From Diabrotica undecimpunctata (Eukaryota > Arthropoda > Insecta > Coleoptera > Chrysomelidae), in assembly GCF_040954645.1 (NCBI RefSeq), contig NC_092810.1, forward strand, positions 70,802,660 through 70,866,659: DNA of 64,000 nucleotides, given 5' to 3'. The translations under genes and the position numbers were made by a program. The notes beneath the pieces were generated by a model that was not told the DNA's origin, searched no databases, and worked only from the letters and a program-made list of their open reading frames with translations. Positions 24,189 to 36,591 of this stretch are shown here, in pieces (position 1 is the first letter of the stretch; each line of letters starts with the position of its first letter).

Positions 24189-26760
24189 TTATCCGACGTT
24201 GGCGGTCAACATTGCGAAGGCTTCTCGATCTTCTGCAATATGGAATAATTGTCCTGCATTTGATATCTGAGTACATTCAAGAATGTTTTTTAACCAAGTA
24301 ACTTGTTTTTTTCCTACACCTCTACGGCCCTCTATTTTGCATTTAAGGATCAGTTGTAATATTCTATATCGACTTCCCCTTACTATATGTCCCAGATAAT
24401 ACATTTTTCGACGTTTAACAGTCTTTAGCAGTTCTCTATCTTTGTTGACGCTCCTTAGTACTTCTTCATTAGTTTTCGTTGCTGTCCAAGGTATCTTCAG
24501 CATTCTTCCATGAACCCACATTCCCAATGCTTTAATTTTGTTCAGGATTGATACTTTTAGCGTCCACTCTTCTGCACTATAAAAAAGTACGGACCAAACA
24601 TAGCACTTAACCATTTTTTGTCTTAGTTCTAAACTGAGATGATTATTGCAACGAAATGACTTCATTTTTATAAAAGTAGTTTTAGTCACTGCTATTCTAC
24701 GTTTTATTTCTATGTCTGGATCTAGTTGGTCCGTTATCACAGTTCCCAAATATGTCATCTTGTGAACTTTCTCAACTTGGACTCCGTTTAATTGAAGCTT
24801 TGCATCGTGATGTGGGTCAGGGTTAAACACTAAAAATTTGGTTTTGTTTGAGTTTATTTTAATGCCCATTTCCTCTCCTACCTCGTGATTATTATGATAT
24901 TCATTGTTAGCCCCATCTTTTACTTTCTCTGTTAGTAATTTCAATAGGATTTGTAAATCTTTTATATTTTCTGCCATTACTACGGTATAGTCTGCAAATC
25001 TTTTGTTATTAATGATTCTACCTTCAATCCTTACACCTTCAGTTCTTTCCCATAGTGACTCTTAAACTATTAGTTGGGAGTACACAATAAATAATTGTGG
25101 CGACAACACACATCCCTGTTTAACTCTTCTTTGAATTTCTTCTTGGTTTGTTTCACTATCTTTCACAGTTACGACCGATGTTTGATTGTAGTATAGATGT
25201 TTGATTAAATTAATATCCTAGAGATTTAGGTATATGTGTTGCAATGCATGTATGAGTTTGCCATGCAAACGCTGTCAACCGCTTTTTGAAAATCTATATA
25301 ACATATGATTACGTTTTTATTATAATTCCTGCATTTTTGTAACAGTACTGTCATTGCGCAAAATACCTATCTTTTTCCCATTTCGCCTCTAAATCCAAAC
25401 TGTGTGTTGTCTAATTATTTTTCACATTTTTTATATGTATGTACCGTTCGCGTCATAAAAAACTGGTACAATTCTTATAACCAAAAACCGTGTTTTTAAG
25501 TTGTGTACGTTGGTCTTGTCACATGTGTCATTCTAATTTCTAGGGTACTGTTGCCAGTTCAACGAAAATATTATAATGAAACCAGCTAAAAGCAGGGCTG
25601 TGAGACAAACCGCCAGTTTTGAGTATACTAAAAACTAAAACATTATCGAACATTCTCTATCACTCAGTCAAATTTATTTAAACATGCATCCTAAAAAATT
25701 CTCCTATTACTATTGTAATTTTCCATAATCTCAATTAAGTACCCACACGTTTTTTGTGTTTTATTATAATTTATGAAAATATTTCTATTCAAAAATAATG
25801 ATAGATAATCAATCTAGACATAACTTTAAATTATTATAATAAAACATTACAGTAAGATATTGGATTGTAACTGTTACGTTTTGAAAAGCGTTTTTTCGTC
25901 CCGGATATTTTATAGTTTATAATAAGTAGGATAAAGTATAATGTTAGTTTTTCACATTTATGGTTCTTGTAATAAATAATAATTTAATTTTGGTAGTTTG
26001 CCTGTTACTAAACTTATTGACACAAAATACAATTCGTATTCGGTAGGTAATTGAAGTATAAAATTACAGTATATGCATTCCAATGTTCCCTGTGCCAATA
26101 CCCGAGGTTTAAAGAGCTTTCAAACATTTTGGATTAGCTTAACCCTATCTCTGGTTATTAAATTTATTAGATACGGTTTTTTGTTGTTAATGATAAAAAT
26201 AATACCTACTTAAAAACTTCATACATTTTTGAACGTTATTTTTTATATATTTAGATTTTGTGCAATTCCGTTATGTGTGATGGCAACAACGAATTGATTC
26301 ACTTACAATTGTGTCCAGTCTGAACACAGGTTTACATTGGGAAAAAAAAAGTGTACCAGTTTTATATGACGGGAAGTGTACCATGTTAAATAACTTTGAG
26401 CAGTATTTTAAAGTGTGGCTCATAAGGCTTATTATGCGGTATTCATTGCAAAATTGAGGATTGTTTTTCTTGGGTAAGGGTAAAAAAATAGATTTTAACC
26501 ATTCTTCAAGAATTTGACCGACGTGGTATATTTTATTAAACAATTTAGTTGAGCACTCAATATTTTCGTTATACAGGATTTTTAATATTTCTATTGGAAT
26601 TTCATCAGGACCTGGCGCTTTACCACTTTTTGAGTTTTTAATTGCCTGCTTCAGCTCTGATACTAGAATTTGTATATTTTTATTAGTTGTTAATGTTTTA
26701 TTTATTTCTTTCCTATTATCTGTAAATAAATTTTGTTGTTTTTTTTTTCGGATCATTAAT
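24189..26760 (-). pseudogene. RTE-like RT, minus strand, split by a TIR element
   Basis: The N-terminal part (26756-26382) reads QAIKNSKSGKAPGPDEIPIE, KLFNKIYHVGQILEEWLKS and PKKNNPQFCNEYRIISLMSH. After an intervening TIR element (25441-26381) the same RT resumes: IYKKCEK, ICYIDFQKAVDSVCM, QGCVLSPQLFIVYS, RFADYTVVMAENIKDLQ, and then an open 262-codon stretch (24977-24189) with MTYLGTVITDQLDPDIEIKR, CYVWSVLFYSAEEWTLK, VKRRKMYYLGHIVRGSRYR and GRRGVGKKQVTWLKNI. The catalytic box is FADY in place of YADD. The long open 3' part against a broken middle suggests moderate age. Confidence 0.92.
25441..26381. mobile_element. Non-autonomous TIR element inside an RT gene
   Basis: The left end GTACCGTTCGCGTCATAAAA and the right end (reverse complement GTACACTTCCCGTCATATAA) are inverted repeats, both continuing AACTGGTACA. 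The 941-bp interior is AT-rich and non-coding. The RT reading on either side (KLFN... and ...IYKKCEK) joins across it, which proves insertion. I could not define the target duplication, so the superfamily is open. Confidence 0.8.
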
Positions 26761-26775
26761 TTATCCTTGATCTAT

Positions 26776-27430
26776 CTATCCTGATTCATTCATCTCATCC
26801 TACCATACTATATTAAATGGAATAATAGAAATTCCCATGTTTAAGAGCAAATTAGACATGTAATTGTATATTATTAAGCAAATAGTAGTAAACAGTTAGT
26901 ACAACGAACAAATAATGAATATAATTTTAAATCAAAAACTACATGAGAAAGCTCCGAAATTAGTATTTCCATCACCAGAGAAAAAACCCAGTGCCTTCTG
27001 CTCGATTACATATAGAGGCAAGATATCAACAAAAATAGCCAGAAGATATTTTATAAAAACGAAATAACACCAGCTTTTCCAGAACAAACAACAACTAAGG
27101 CAAATATATTAAGAACAAGAGCCGAAAGAAAAAGCACTAACGCAGTGGTTTATATAAACTTAAATGTGACGACTTCCAAAAACTTACAACGGTTAAACTG
27201 TTAGAACATATAACAAACGGACAAAAGAGCACAAAAAGGCGTTCCATAATCGACTTCAACTGTCAACTGTCAACTTATAACCATCATTTTTCCCCTCCTC
27301 AACTTATTCAGTTAAAGACTATAAATTATAAACACATGCCAAAAATAGGTCACTTGAAATAGGTACTCTGCGCCAAAACAGCTATAGTGATAATAAATTA
27401 TAATAAATTTTGTTTAAGTTTTAAAAACAT
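26776..27430 (+). pseudogene. Penelope-like element, right half
   Basis: Nucleotide similarity to the PLE at 14396 is obvious by eye: AGTAGTAAAC, ATCAAAAACTACA, TTAGTATTTCCA, CACCAGAGAAAAAACCCAG, TGCTCGATTACATATA and the 3' end AACAGCTATAGTGATAATA. The GIY-YIG part is broken by frameshifts and a deletion. It continues the left half at 22655-22971; the split lies at a diverged TCATCCCACC/TCATCCTACC repeat. Confidence 0.85.
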
Positions 27431-28692
27431 GAGTTATCATTGTTTTATTGTTAGAAGTATATTATGTGACTGTATTGTATGTATATGTATTAACGGTAAT
27501 TTAAATTATGAAACTTCCCTAAATATAAAGGAAATCAAAAAAACGCTGACAATCAGTGATATCATGACAAAAAACCCCCAAAAGATTCGTCAAAAGGTAA
27601 TATTTATATTACTCTCATTTTGACGCCAGGGTGCAAGTATAGCCTCTTTATTCTTATAGAATCTACATTTTTACTTTGATTACAGCTGCTTAAAATAATA
27701 TGCTTGGTCGTATTGAAGTTCTGAGGTTATGGAGCCAGGAAATACGTCATCTCCCAGGACCATTCTTACCGAACGCTTTCTCTTCAATAAAGGAAACCAT
27801 ATTTATCTAAATCCTGTGTAAACCGAGTTTATCTATTGTCCAGTGAGATTGATTGGCCAACGGAGACATACAAAATAATAATCAGGATCTTTCGACTTAA
27901 CTTATTTAATTTTTTAATAGTTTTCTTAAAATCCAAAGTATATCAAACACAGCTAGATACAATTGACTTGATACCACTTCGTCAAGGAAGTATTTCAGAA
28001 TACCGTATTATTGATCAACAGATCTTGTAAAAACTAAGGGATAAAACAAAAAATAAGTTGTATTACTTTCAAGAAATAAATATAAAAGATTTTGTACACA
28101 TCTTAAAATAAAATATGTAAACCTCTTAGCTATTTAAAACAAAATCTGTTCTAGTATCTAAAGAATGAATCCCCGGGGGAACACAAATTAAAATATTTCA
28201 AAGTACGTATTAAAAAACTTTTTTAATAACTTAGAATTTGTAAATTTTAGAACCAAAGCATGATATATATTTTTAAGAGTTCATACAAAGTTCGGAGCAT
28301 TGAAGCTACGTTACAATTATTATTTTAAAATTAATCTGTTCAAGTATTTTTCTAATGTGTTAGAGATACATTAATAGCGCCCGTTTGTCTTTGTATATTA
28401 TATGATTTAACTGATAATTATGTACATGTCATTAAAATAACGACTAGCTTTAAATAAGAAAATGGCATCAATTTACTATTTTTAAAGATTATGTCACTAA
28501 ACTGTGAGAGATATAGACTTGAGACGCGCACTATACACTTGTCAACCATCGTCGCAAAAAGAATAGAAGAAAACCAAAAGTAATTATTTTTGGCATGTAT
28601 AGCTTTATTTTATAGCAAGTAATACAAGTATTGGTAAAAAATGAAAAGAGATCAGAGTAAGAAAAGCACAAATAATCAGTCCCTCTCGACAC
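27431..28692. other. AT-rich stretch with no recognised gene
   Basis: Only short frames without recognisable motifs occur. Nothing else was noticed. Confidence 0.5.
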
Positions 28693-31320
28693 ATATCGAT
28701 ACCTTTTTGCCATAACATCGTAAGTCTCGTTTAGTAAATTTTACAGTACGGCAGTTTTTTCAATAAACGTGTTTAGAAATGTCCAATTGAAGTGAAAATT
28801 GGCATCTGGACGTATTATGATGAGTGTTTGAAGTAAAGTAATGATTTTTCTTCAAAATAATTTCAGTTTTTTTGTAATTGGACTTACGTTACTTTGGAAG
28901 CATCAAAAATAATTTTGCTACTGTTGTTTTATACAAGTCCAACACTTACGATAATTTTGGTAAATTCAGAAATAATTTCACATTGTGATTTTTATCGTAA
29001 GCTCAGCACTTACGATAAAAAGTATGTTTAGACACAGCCCCTTAAAGTAACATAAATAATATATAAAAAATACCAAAAATCGTTTATTTAAGGTAATTTA
29101 TTTGTAAAAAGTAAAAAGTACAATAGGCATTTAACTGAACAACAAATCGCTTTAGTCATAAACTTGCAAATAGTCATAATATCTAATGTTATTGCATGTG
29201 CTATAATAAATGTGAATCATAGCTAGTCAGCAAAAATCTAATTTTGGGGTCCTTCATTGCTTTCGTCTTTCTCATCGGATTCTGCTAGCTTATCTGGCGT
29301 AGCTGACGTTTTCATTAGCGTATATTAATTTTGAAACCTGAGAGGAATTATATTGCAACATGATAAAATCTAAAACATTCTGCTTCTGCTCTTTCCAGTC
29401 TTGTTATAGGGAACATGCCTACCTCTCTGATCTATTTTGGAAAATGAGGCTGACGTAGAGTTTTCTTTCGTATATCTCAAAGTTATTTGTGAAATATCCA
29501 AGGTTTTCAATAAAAATTGTTGGCACACCTCGTGTTCCACATCATTCCACCTAATGATATACTTGTACATACATTGTCTTCTGCTTCTTCCAGCCTCTTG
29601 TTTTCGACGTCTTATTTCAACATCTTTTATGCATGAAAGCAGCCAGTCTCGTTGCCTTTGTAGGCTTCCCAAGTCCCAATAAAAATCGAAAACATGTTCT
29701 CTCACTATCTCTGGAAATTTTGAAATACACTGTTTTGGGCAATTAATACTGCAAGGATTCTCTCTAACAGACTTTTTGGCACCGAACTTGTGATTACTTT
29801 TCCTTATTGCCTTTTTGCACGGTTTTTTCTGTTTCCTAAAACAAGGAAACCATTGCTAATATTTTCTTCAAAGGAATATTCTGAAGAGTGGCGACGAAAA
29901 CGTTTAGCTGTATTACAGGTACGACTATTTTGATCATTTTCGTTACTGGAAGAGTCATAGTCAACGAGTTTCACAGAGGGTCGTGTTGAAACTACTGGCT
30001 GGTTCTGGTGAAGGTCATCATCAACTGAAGAACTTGGCACATTACATTTGGATTTTATTTCTGTTCCGTCGGCAGTGATATGGTAAATTATAGGTTCATC
30101 TAAACTAATTACGACCGCGCCTGAAGATTGTAAATCTTTCAAGTTCGAGATTTAACCAACTTGTGAAGGAATACTGGTTCTAGAGCATGTGATTGAGTCT
30201 ATAATGGTGTCTAAGGACTTTTGTGATACCAGTGAAATCTCTTCGAATTCGCTTGATAAATACAAAGATGCTGAGTCTTTTACGTCATACGAAACTGAAG
30301 ATATTTCAAATAATTCGCTGTCAAAGTTAGTCACCCACATATAGTGAGAGTGACTCCAACTCATGTGAAGACTCAGACCGAGTGGTTACCAAAGACGGTA
30401 TGGCATTTGATTTTTCCGTTCCTTGAGAACTAAGAGCTAATCTTACTAGATGTCTTGATCTACTACTCATGGCGATAATCTGAAATAAAAGAATATTTTA
30501 TCTTGTTTGTCGACTTTAAAATATTACTTATAAAAGTTCTATTATTTTGAATTATAAGTGCGCCCAATGTGGCCTCCAGTCTTCTTGTCTTTTATTTTTT
30601 TTTTGGCCATGTGTGATTAACGGTGTGGCCGTCCGATAGCTCGATCGGTACGGAATTTATCTTGTATTATTCAATCTTACGCAATATTACGAGTGAGATG
30701 AAACATCTAATATTCACCAAAAATGTGTCAACCGAGGTAACACACCTTGTACGAAAAATATGGAACTTGTAGTACCTTATAATACTCACTACAAAATATT
30801 ACAAAAAGATAGAATTACGATTTACTTGAGACGAAATAAATCTAGAACAACCATTACCTAACACACCAATACAATTACTAAGAAACCTCTATAATTAAAA
30901 AAAAACTGTTATGTTGAGAAAATTTTGATTTTGAACTACATTTTTTACTAAACTTACATAAATAATAACCGAAAAAATTATTTTGTGGTACTTACGTTCT
31001 GACTCTGCGGCTATACACAGTGCACTAATAGATCGTAACGCACTTCGCTGCATCGTAAGTAGCAATTTTTGTACCACGTGACTTGCACCTTACGATGTTT
31101 TAGTGACCATGCGATGTTTTCACAACTACAAAATAGATTTGTTCACATTTTTATGTGACTTACGTTACAGCAAATTCGGTTTTTTTTCCAAGACTATGCT
31201 GTTATACCTTACGATAATTTTGCTGGGAGGTGCCTGGCGGCTTGATAGATATGATGCTTCAATAAAACTGTTTTCCATAAATTTGTCACTTACGATGTTA
31301 TGGCAAAAAGGTATCGATAT
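28693..31320. mobile_element. 2.6-kb TIR element with subterminal CTTACG motifs
   Basis: A perfect 33-bp inverted repeat bounds the segment (28693-28725 and 31288-31320); its inner part reads CCTTTTTGCCATAACATCG. The outermost bases contain TATCGATA on both sides (28694-28701, 31312-31319). Because that 8-mer is palindromic it may be either TIR or an 8-bp target duplication, which would make the element 28702-31311. Copies of CTTACG or its complement CGTAAG cluster in both ends: about 28720, 28885, 28949, 28997 and 29007 on the left, and about 30992, 31055, 31090, 31160, 31206 and 31290 on the right. The interior carries a minus-strand gene remnant (next entry). Superfamily not recognised. 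Confidence 0.9.
29370..30470 (-). pseudogene. N-terminal part of an uncharacterised insect repeat protein
   Basis: From an ATG at 30470 the minus strand reads MSSRSRHLVRLALSSQG, then after frameshifts near 30350 and 30145 an acidic, Ser-rich linker (DEPIIYHITADGTEIKSK, DYDSSSNENDQNSRT), then after another near 29805 KFGAKKSVRENPCSIN, CPKQCISKFPEIVREHVFDF, YWDLGSLQRQRDWLLSCI, VCQQFLLKTLDISQITLRYT and DQRGRHVPYNKT. I recognise this order (MSSR start, CxxxC region, FDDYW-like block, C..FFL..L.IS, RGRH) from proteins widespread in insect genomes with no assigned function. The C-terminal half is absent here. Its place inside a TIR element suggests a transposase or accessory role; this is inference. 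Confidence 0.75.
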
Positions 31321-31559
31321 TAATATAATAAAAGATAAACCTGTAAGAATTATGTAGTACTAATTATATAAAAATTCTTAAAAACCATCTAAACACGACC
31401 CAACAACTTGTGAGACGTAGGCGCTATAAGTAGTAAACGTTTTATTCCTTATGATCTGGCTAGTAGATTTTAACATTTTACATCCCTATGTATTACAGAT
31501 ACTGTAAACAGGCTAGCACGAATGACGTGTAACTAGACTATACATGGCTAGAATTAACG

Positions 31560-31760
31560 ACACTAGATGAGTAACAGAGTGGCGTCATAGATTTTAGGCA
31601 TATACAGGTAGGAGAAGAGGATCGCAATGCTAGAAGGATGATATAAAGAAGGTTATGGCAAACTTAATTTAGACGGCACAAGATTGGAAACACTTAAAGA
31701 TAATTGACGGAGGCCTTTATTCAGCAGAAGATACTGCAAGCTATATGATGATTTACACCT
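31560..31760 (+). pseudogene. RT C-terminal tail remnant
   Basis: The plus strand gives VTEWRHRF, a GRRRGSQC..DDIKKVMA segment and AQDWKHLKIIDGGLYSAE, resembling the W.DDI.KVAG..W...AQDR..W...EEAY tail of a jockey/RTE-type polymerase. It is short and degenerate. Confidence 0.5.
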
Positions 31761-32734
31761 ATGTTAATTTCTCCCACTCAATAACTCCTTTGTAGTTGAG
31801 GCACAATAAATAAATATAAAGGAAAATTAGTATATTCTTAAATATATTTTTACAACAAAACAGTTCTAAAATAAATCAAAAACAAGTCATTCTTTTTTTT
31901 TGCTGAATCTTATTTACCAAAAAGCAAAAATATAAAGAACGGTGAGTTCTATTATAAATGTATATTTATAAGGAAGACTACCTACCGATTTCACGTTGTT
32001 GGTTATCTTCTGTCACGTCATTATCCATTGAATGCCACTAAGGGTGCATGACAGGATGCCGGGAGGGCAATACGTCTCACCATATAAAAAATCGAACAAC
32101 CGAGAGAAATATTTGAAATATAAAATTCAGACTTTTGTCCCAATATAGATATGTAGGTATATATATTATTTGTTATTTCCTGTAACGGTGACTGAATTTT
32201 TAAATAGAAACTTTTTTAATTCCTGGGTTTGTCGGTCTGTTATAAGTAAAACACTTAATTATTACCGAAACGTTTCGCCTATTTATTAGTTTTAATAATA
32301 ATTAAGCACTTTAATTATATAAACATTACATGTTACTATTTATATTGGTCTGCACTTGTTGCTGATTTGCGATGGAGATGGAATAAAAAAGAGATCTATA
32401 GCCACATTACAGCTATTTCAAAACTAAGGACCGGTTCAGGATCGTATTTAAAATATCTGCCACTGGTGCATTTACAAAACAAATTCAATTTATTAAGTTA
32501 TGATATATGTTATCCTTTATATCAGTCTTATTATTAATAGAACTTTGATCCTTCTTTATGTGAATCATCTCCAATATACAGCTTTTATTGTAGTTCTGTT
32601 CTTTTTTAAAAATCTGTTTATTTTCAAAATCAAAAAAATGACCATTTTCAGCTTAAGCATTTTCTGGACTCTTTCTAAGCCAAATTAAAATATCAAGAAA
32701 ACCTATAGAATTTACTTCTCGGTGTTAGAAATAC
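31761..32734. other. AT-rich stretch with no recognised gene
   Basis: No coding similarity seen. A palindromic CGAAACGTTTCG occurs near 32266-32277. Confidence 0.5.
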
Positions 32735-33060
32735 CTAGTATTACCTCCACAAGCCTGTATAAAGGCATTCGTTCTTCTGGGCATATGTTTATTAAGTTTA
32801 AAACTTTATTCTAAGAAATTGCTTTCCGTTTCTTTAAAGCAACCACTTTGAGCTGATCTAAGGTAAGATGAGCAGGTACTCGGTTTTTGAATAATTTTAC
32901 CACGCCTGTACCAAATATGCTTGGCTATATAAGATATAAATCGGAACTGTGAGCTGACCATGCTGTAAGGGTAATATCAACTTCATTTAAGTATTCTTTG
33001 GTTATGCGGGCGGCATGAGCGAGCGCAATGATATGCAGCAGTGTAAGGTTTTCTTTGATA
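32735..33060 (-). pseudogene. Tc1-like transposase C-terminal remnant
   Basis: Minus-strand pieces read YTAAYHCA, NQRILK/TKEYLNEVDITL, WSAHSSDLYLI, then KNRVPAHLTLDQLKVVALKK and CPEERMPLYRLVE. These match the end of a Tc1-type DDE domain, where the last catalytic residue lies in the W.A.SPDLNPIEH region, here SSDLYLI, so the active site is damaged. Frameshifts and a stop are present. Confidence 0.8.
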
Positions 33061-33124
33061 AATGCTGCAAATTAGGATAATAATTGAGAAGAAAGTGCCT
33101 TTGGACATAAAATAATTTGATAAA

Positions 33125-33949
33125 GTGGTAAAGTATGTGAAAAGTGATAAAAGTACCAAATTCCTTGACGCAACTACTGAAATACCTGATAATTTTGTAA
33201 CTGACCATGCCGAAGCGGTAAGTCATTTAACATTAAAATATGATCTCAAAATCGCAAACATTCAATTAGACGCTTCAAAACGTATTATCAGAGAAATTGA
33301 ACGAACGATTAGTAATCAGGATTATATTATAAATTAGCTACAAAAACCAGAAAACTTGGAGGTTAAACATATGCCAACTACAAACAAACAAAGCGGTGTT
33401 GCCGGTCATCCTCCAAATTCCGTCGCTAAAAATGATGGAAAGAAAATCAAGGGTATACGATAGACACGTGAAAATATAAAAATTACAAATCAGCAATTCT
33501 CAAGCGCATTAACGCAGGCACAACAAAGTTTAAAAATGAATGATATCCACAGTCTTACTCAAAATGTCAACCAACCTCCTCGGTTGGATGTAAAAGTTGT
33601 AGGTAATAACATCGATAGTGAGGAGCTAGCATCAAAAGACAAAGTGTGGATTTATGCCGCAAAGTTTAAACACTCTTATAGTACAGAAAAATTGGAAACA
33701 TATCTACAAACAAAGTTCCCTAGACATGAGTTTTCGTGCACTTTGTACGAGTACAAGGTAAATGGATCTAATTCCTTTAAAATTATGGCGGATGCAAAAT
33801 TAAAGGATATTATTTTTCAATCACAGACGTGGCCGAAGGGCATAAAGCTGAGTGAATATTTTTTTCGCAAAAAACATTCCGTCGATAAATCTTCTTTGCA
33901 AACCAGATACATTACCCGAAAAATACAGAAGTTAAAGTGTTATTTCTAA
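33125..33949 (+). pseudogene. Non-LTR retrotransposon ORF1-like protein
   Basis: One reading frame runs from 33125 to 33949, broken only by TAG at 33335-33337 and 33461-33463. The C-terminal part reads WIYAAKFKHSYSTEKLETYL, FSCTLYEYKVNGSNSFKIMA and WPKGIKLSEYFFRKK. The small RNA-recognition-like C-terminal domain ending WP.G..V..FFF is typical of ORF1 of CR1/jockey-type elements, as I recall it. It is followed 35 bp later by an endonuclease remnant in the same orientation, which supports the call. Confidence 0.75.
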
Positions 33950-33984
33950 TAACTCCATACCATTTCTATTATACCATTTTATAT

Positions 33985-35630
33985 TAAACAAAAGTCTTTA
34001 GCAAACTCTGACCAGATTAGTCTAGTTAATATTTTTCATGTAAACACACAAAGTTTATTAAACAAAATAGATCAGCTTAACATTTTTTTTTTCAAAATTA
34101 AAAATAACAATATACTTATTATGTTTCTCTGAACACTGGCTCAGAGAAAACGAATTAACAACATTAAAGCTTGATGGGTATTTTTTGTCAACTTTTTAGT
34201 GTCGGAATGTAAGGTTACATGAAGGTGTTGTAATTTTTAGCGATAATACAATCTCTACACGACTAATTTGATAAAATGATATATCATATGAATATGAGGG
34301 TGAATTTTGTGCATTAGAAGTTATAGATATTAAAACTATTTTAGTAACAGTGTATAGAACCGGAAACGGAAATTTTAAAGTTTTTCTAGACCTATTTGAA
34401 AACTTATTGGTGCTTTGATCTGTTAATTTTTTAAAAGTAATAATAATTGGAGATTTCAACATTGATTTTAAAAAAGCTTCTAATAAACTAAACAGTTTTC
34501 GTGATCTAATTTCTACTTTTGGCTTAACCATAAATATTAATGAATTTACTAGAATCACAACTAGATCAGCAACTTGTTTAGATAACATCTTAACAAACAT
34601 AAGCAGTGAGATAGTTGGTTGTGGAATTATGGACCCATGTATTTCTGATTATCTTGCTCAATTTCTTTACTTAAAAACATATTCTGAAAAAAGTCACAGT
34701 GCTAATTAATACAGAAAAAATATAATAAGTAATGAAATCCTGATGTCAAAACAATCGTTAAATAACGTTGACTTGGCCTCAGTCGTTTCTTTTAAAACAG
34801 CAACAGAATTGGCTCAATTTATTACCGAAATATATGTAAAGCTAACTGAAATTAATTTTCCAATAAAAAAATCACGAACTTATAGTAAAGCTCCAACTTC
34901 TTGATTTGATGATAAACTAACAGTAATGCGAGAAAATCTTCCCATAGTCAAGATAATTGCTGATGTTACAAAGGAATATAGTGAGTATAAAAAGTTTGAG
35001 AAGCACTATAAATCAACAATATCAATAAAGAAAAAACTGGCTTATGAGAATTTCTTTTCCAATTCAGAGAAGATCTCGTGACAGTTAGAAAGTTATAAAT
35101 TATCATAGAAATAAATTTCAAAATAAAAAAGACGGTCCAAGCCTCGATAACATCAAACGATTTCAATAATTACTTTACTTTCGTAGCTAAACATATTAGA
35201 AGTTCTTAATTCCACAAATGAAAATGTAGCCAAATATTTTGAAAGATGTACACTCTCCTTGCGACTCTTTATTTTTATTACCTTGTAGTGATATTTCACT
35301 ATAGTTTTCCTATATTGCATAATTTAAAAATTAAAATAAATAGTGATACCCAGAAAGCAAGAAACTGGTTTTAACATAATTGGCTGAAATTAAATGAAGA
35401 GTTTCGATTGAAAGTATATCCCAAGAAATATTGTTACAGTATTAGGAATCTTTCTAGGTGATAATTTTCTTGGAGTGCTCATACTGATTACTTGAGTTCT
35501 AGACTTGCTACACGTATATTTTTAATACGCAACTTAGTTTATATGATACCTAAAAGTACCCTTAAAATGTGTTACTTTGCACTATTCCATAGCCATCTAC
35601 AGTACGGAATAAGTGTTCGGGGTAATTATT
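33985..35630 (+). pseudogene. Jockey/CR1-like endonuclease plus RT ends, core deleted
   Basis: Across shifting frames one reads LVNIFHVNTQSLLNKIDQLN, SEHWLRENELTTLKL, GDFNIDFKKASNKLNSF, TCLDNILTNI and SDYLAQFL, the AP-endonuclease blocks including GDFN and the terminal SDH region. Then come the linker (KKFEKHYKSTISIKKKLAYE) and FNNYFTFVAKHIRSS near 35160, after which most of the RT is missing. It resumes with [48 protein letters not shown] and YGISV. So an internal deletion near 35270 removed the polymerase palm. Confidence 0.85.
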
Positions 35631-35639
35631 ATAATATAT

Positions 35640-36283
<644 letters not shown>

Positions 36284-36295
36284 ATTAGAAAAAAA

Positions 36296-36300
<5 letters not shown>

Positions 36301-36331
<31 letters not shown>

Positions 36332-36591
36332 AAATACAGGATATTCGTGACTCTCGATATAAACAAAACCACCAGTTTATTAGGACTGCAATCAGAAGGT
36401 TGGCCGAGATGTTAGAGAAACACTCTTTTGACTTTTTGTCAAGCTTTCGGAATGGTTTTATTCCTTTTTCAAGACATAGTCGTTAAGACTATTTCAAATA
36501 ATCTTTGACACTCAACAATAACAACACAAACATAAAATATAATAATGGACAATATATTCTAAAAATTTTGGTCAGGATAGTTTTTTGAACG
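36301..36591 (-). repeat. PLE-associated terminal repeat with (TA)n, copy a
   Basis: Read on the minus strand: CTATCCTGACCAAAATTTTT, TGTTGAGTGTCAAAGATT, a hairpin (GGAAT/ATTCC) followed by CGAAAGCTTGAC, AAAAGTCAAAAGAGTGTTTC, GGTGGTTTTGTTTATATCGA and then (TA)n at 36301-36327. The same repeat occurs at 41607-42142, 45340-45747, 49480-50450 and 50625-51072. Confidence 0.9.

Noticed and set aside
36328..36591. Hammerhead ribozyme in the PLE terminal repeat
   Set aside because: PLE terminal repeats can carry hammerheads, and a hairpin followed by CGAAA is present, but the CTGATGA half of the core is not; it reads CTTGAAAAA. I therefore annotate only the repeat.
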